From assembly GCA_023418475.1 (NCBI GenBank), contig JAEZZO010000071.1:1-7415 (forward strand): a DNA stretch of 7,415 nt, given 5' to 3'. Below the pieces are notes generated by a model, which worked only from the letters and a program-made list of their open reading frames with translations, had not been told where the DNA came from and made no database searches. The position numbers and the translations under genes are program-made. Below are positions 5,568 to 7,415 of the stretch, in pieces; position 1 is the stretch's first letter; every line of letters starts with the position of its first letter. The stretch comes from Bacillota bacterium (GTDB lineage: Bacteria > Bacillota > Clostridia > Lachnospirales > Lachnospiraceae).

Positions 5568-5648
5568 GTGAAAGGCCAATCATTTACAGCAGAATATAAA
5601 AAAGAAATTATTAAACTTGTTATAGGTAATTGTGAAATGTTGTTTTGA
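5568..5648 (+). pseudogene. Truncated N-terminus of an IS3-family OrfA (helix-turn-helix transposase subunit)
   Basis: A GTG start 11 bases after GAGAGG opens a frame beginning MKGQSFTAEYKKEIIKLV, the typical opening of IS3-family OrfA proteins, which continue into a helix-turn-helix that binds the element's ends. Here the frame leaves the pattern after about 20 codons and stops at TGA 5646-5648, so nearly all of OrfA (usually about 100 residues) and OrfB are missing. The break lies just before the left side of the neighbouring insertion sequence. The continuation is not found after the far end of that element, so this is not a simple insertion. Confidence 0.65.
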
Positions 5649-5763
5649 AGAAATGTGAATAACTTTTTGGAGAAATGGCTTAATGTTCACAGTTTTTATA
5701 AAATTATTTGATTTTTGGCGTATTTTAATAAGCCAAAGAGGTTCTTTGAAATTTTAATAGCTT

Positions 5764-7197
5764 TTATGCAATAAGAGGTTTAAGGCTTCTTATGTATTGT
5801 GGATAATTTAGTTTGGATGCTATGATGACTGTAAGTTGGCTTGCTATACCGGCTATGAAGACATCTGCTTTTGTTGTAAGGTGATTTCGGGTTTTTCTTC
5901 CGGCGATACACATATTTGTTTTTAAATGATTAATTGTTTTTTCAACAACAGCTCTGATTTTGTACAGTTCAACCCATTTTTCAGAGCCGCGTTGTAGTCC
6001 GGGAAACATTCGAAAGTCCATGCTTTCATAAGTATATGTGGTACGTCCCTTTTTAGCTGTACTGCAAGGATTTTCACAGTTGCAGTACAATGTACCATTT
6101 TTCTTAATCATTTTAGGGCATCCCCACTTAACTCGGTCAGCACGCCCTTTCTCTCTGCACGGTCCTTGACATTTCATCTGGAGATATGGGTCATTTGGAC
6201 AAACTGGATATCCATATTCATTATAGCCTACAGGGGCTAAAGTGCTTTCATTTCTGGGGTTATACGGTATAAGGGCTTTTTGAAAGTGAAAATCATTTTT
6301 AAGTGAGCTATAGATATCAATGACATCAAAAGCTGAATCTCCTAGAAAAGTATGGGGTTTGAAAGAAGGGTGTAAGGAAAAGAAATCCTTCCAGACAGGC
6401 TTAAGTGCTGAAGAATCACCAATAGACTTATCTTCTTCAGGTGAATCAGATTTCTTTTCAACAACCATATTAGGGTGGTTAGCTTTAAATTCATCATCAA
6501 GGAAGGCAATATGACGGATAATACCTAACCCATTTGTAATAATTGCAAGTTTGTCAGCATAGCAAAAATGGCCATTTATGTACAATTGCTTTGCATCGGA
6601 ACAAGACATAGAGTGAGATGGCATAAGACCATAAGCCATTTTATGAGGGTCGACTTCTGGCTTATCCTTATAAAAGGTTTTTAACTTTTTAATCAGAGCA
6701 TTGAGGATTTTAGGATTGTTTTCTTTGACATAAAGTTCAATGCCTGTAGTGTCAAAAGCAATGGTAGAAGCAAGAGTTTTATCAATAGCCAAACAGATAG
6801 GCTCAGTAAAATCTACCATGGTAGAAAACATCTGCTCAAGGTAAGGCAAAAAATCCTGCTTAAAGCGTGTGAACTTTGAAGAATCTGGAACTTTGGTAAA
6901 GCCACAGAATTCACGCAATTCCTTGCAAAGAGAAAGCAAGATAATGAGTAAACTGTCAGAAGGAATAGAAAAAATCTTCTGCAAAAGAAGAGAAGATATA
7001 AAACCGTGCAAAGGGTACTCACGAGTGCGACCTATTGATTTGTAGAAGGCATAATGAAAGCTATTAGGTATAAATTCAAGCAAATTAATATTATTTTTAA
7101 GAAGTTCAAAGAAAGTGGAAGTATCAGATTCTAAGAAACTTCTGCAATCTTGAAAATGTTCAGCTAATGAAAGCTGAGAAAAGTATTTAGTAGACAT
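5764..7197 (-). CDS. IS4/IS5-superfamily DDE transposase
   Basis: This 477-residue transposase appears intact. ATG 7197 is eight bases after GGAGG. The N-terminal 130 residues resemble the DUF772-type DNA-binding domain of IS5/IS1182-like transposases (with PLHGFISSLLLQ and DSSKFTRFK). The catalytic DDE residues are likely D149 (AFDTTGIE), D287 (FLGDSAFD) and E419 (AVVEKTINHLK), with K/R residues following the Glu as is usual. A Cys-rich insert between the second D and the E (C333, C343, C347, C360, C372, C374, C378) probably binds zinc. The full-length frame suggests that the element is recent or active. Its ribosome site lies in a hairpin (7207-7253). The exact IS family was not determined and would need a comparison with ISfinder. 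Confidence 0.88.
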   Translation of the reverse strand: MSTKYFSQLSLAEHFQDCRSFLESDTSTFFELLKNNINLLEFIPNSFHYAFYKSIGRTREYPLHGFISSLLLQKIFSIPSDSLLIILLSLCKELREFCGFTKVPDSSKFTRFKQDFLPYLEQMFSTMVDFTEPICLAIDKTLASTIAFDTTGIELYVKENNPKILNALIKKLKTFYKDKPEVDPHKMAYGLMPSHSMSCSDAKQLYINGHFCYADKLAIITNGLGIIRHIAFLDDEFKANHPNMVVEKKSDSPEEDKSIGDSSALKPVWKDFFSLHPSFKPHTFLGDSAFDVIDIYSSLKNDFHFQKALIPYNPRNESTLAPVGYNEYGYPVCPNDPYLQMKCQGPCREKGRADRVKWGCPKMIKKNGTLYCNCENPCSTAKKGRTTYTYESMDFRMFPGLQRGSEKWVELYKIRAVVEKTINHLKTNMCIAGRKTRNHLTTKADVFIAGIASQLTVIIASKLNYPQYIRSLKPLIA

Positions 7198-7206
7198 AGA
7201 TTTTTC

Positions 7207-7253
7207 CTCCAGTTTAAATTGTTTGGTTGTACTTACATTTTAACCAACTGGAG
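7207..7253 (-). promoter_or_regulatory. Leader hairpin masking the transposase Shine-Dalgarno site
   Basis: In the minus-strand transcript CTCCAGTT (7253-7246) pairs perfectly with AACTGGAG (7214-7207), and GGTT/AACC can extend the stem inside. The right arm contains most of the GGAGG ribosome site of the transposase. Transcripts reading in from outside the element would fold this way and be poorly translated. Such protection against impinging transcription is known for several insertion sequences, and its operation here is inferred. Confidence 0.5.
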
Positions 7254-7298
7254 AGAAAATTTATATAAATCAATGAACAAAACCCAATAAAGTCATGA

Positions 7299-7370
7299 CC
7301 ACCCGTAAAACGGGTGGCTTGTGCTAGCCCTATAAGGGCTTGTTACCGGCCAGCGCCTAAAGACGCTGGC
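7299..7370. repeat. Three consecutive perfect hairpins, resembling the end of an IS200/IS605-type element
   Basis: CCACCCGT/ACGGGTGG (7299-7306, 7310-7317), AGCCCT/AGGGCT (7326-7331, 7335-7340) and GCCAGCG/CGCTGGC (7349-7355, 7364-7370) stand in a row with short loops. The stretch is clearly richer in GC than the rest of the window. Subterminal hairpins like these mark the ends of single-strand-transposing IS200/IS605 elements, and similar sequence is familiar from clostridial genomes, but no TnpA or TnpB is in view. The bases from 7371 to the window end hold no supported gene. Frames are open on both strands there, which is common for such repeats. Confidence 0.45.
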
Positions 7371-7415
7371 TTTCACTTTGTTCAAGCTATTATTGCCCTT
7401 GCCGCTTTTGCTGCC

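Larger units (their letters stand above)
5684..7279 (-). mobile_element. Insertion sequence with a DDE transposase (approximate limits)
   Basis: The limits are set by imperfect inverted ends. Reading inward, the left begins TGTTCACAGTTTTTATAAAA (5684) and the right, on the minus strand, begins TGTTCATTGATTTATATAAA (7279). They share TGTTCA and a TATA-rich block. No target-site duplication is evident beside these points, so the ends may be off by some bases or decayed. The single gene inside is the 477-residue transposase. Two hairpins after its stop (TTGGC/GCCAA at 5715-5736, CAAAGA/TCTTTG at 5734-5748) could help end its transcript. Confidence 0.5.

Noticed and set aside
6320..6514. 64-codon plus-strand open frame
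   Set aside because: It is a shadow of the transposase gene on the other strand, without a Shine-Dalgarno site.
6813..7022. 69-codon minus-strand open frame
   Set aside because: It is out of frame inside the transposase gene, and its Leu/Phe/Cys-rich product is typical of a frame shadow.
1..7415. CRISPR array, tRNA or rRNA genes
   Set aside because: No regularly spaced repeats and no tRNA- or rRNA-like sequence were seen on either strand. The palindromes at the right edge differ from each other and are not a repeat-spacer array.

Overview
The window looks like an accessory region of a low-GC Firmicute, most likely a clostridial (gut-type) genome. The reasons are AT-rich DNA, strong AGGAGG-type Shine-Dalgarno sites, TATAAT-like promoters, and a gene set that I recall, without having searched, only from Clostridia. 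Almost everything is read leftward on the minus strand.

The centre (about 330-4949) is an intact RiPP (ribosomally made, modified peptide) cluster. In transcription order it holds a 67-residue Cys-rich precursor (4604-4807), a radical SAM/SPASM maturase of the CcpM type (2870-4321, TTG start), a 359-residue peptide maturation system protein of unknown chemistry (1776-2855), a small acyl-carrier-like protein without the phosphopantetheine serine (1456-1719), and a cytoplasmic subtilisin-like S8 peptidase with an extra C-terminal domain (330-1439). The combination matches what I remember as the CLI_3235-type 'bacteriocin' systems. The likely division of labour is that the maturase cross-links the six cysteines, the 359-residue and carrier-like proteins assist, and the S8 enzyme removes the leader. 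No exporter or immunity gene is visible. A good promoter (TTGACG-N16-TATAAG) precedes the precursor gene and lies inside an inverted repeat. A Rho-independent terminator (179-206) ends the operon.

Between precursor and maturase lies a 282-base gap with two inverted repeats and a weak possible second promoter, which may set the ratio of substrate to enzyme.

The left edge (1-329) has the last codons of a plus-strand gene, its terminator (79-114), and a small Shine-Dalgarno-equipped reading frame after the peptidase that is broken by an in-frame TGA.

The stretch 4808-5763 has no intact gene. It holds promoter elements, short decayed reading frames including one behind an orphan AGGAGG site, and the truncated start of an IS3-type OrfA (5568-5648). 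The right third is an insertion sequence with a 477-residue DDE transposase (5764-7197), whose Shine-Dalgarno site is caught in a hairpin. The last 115 bases carry three perfect hairpins in a row, resembling the end of another mobile element. The cluster therefore sits against a scar of nested, decaying mobile DNA.
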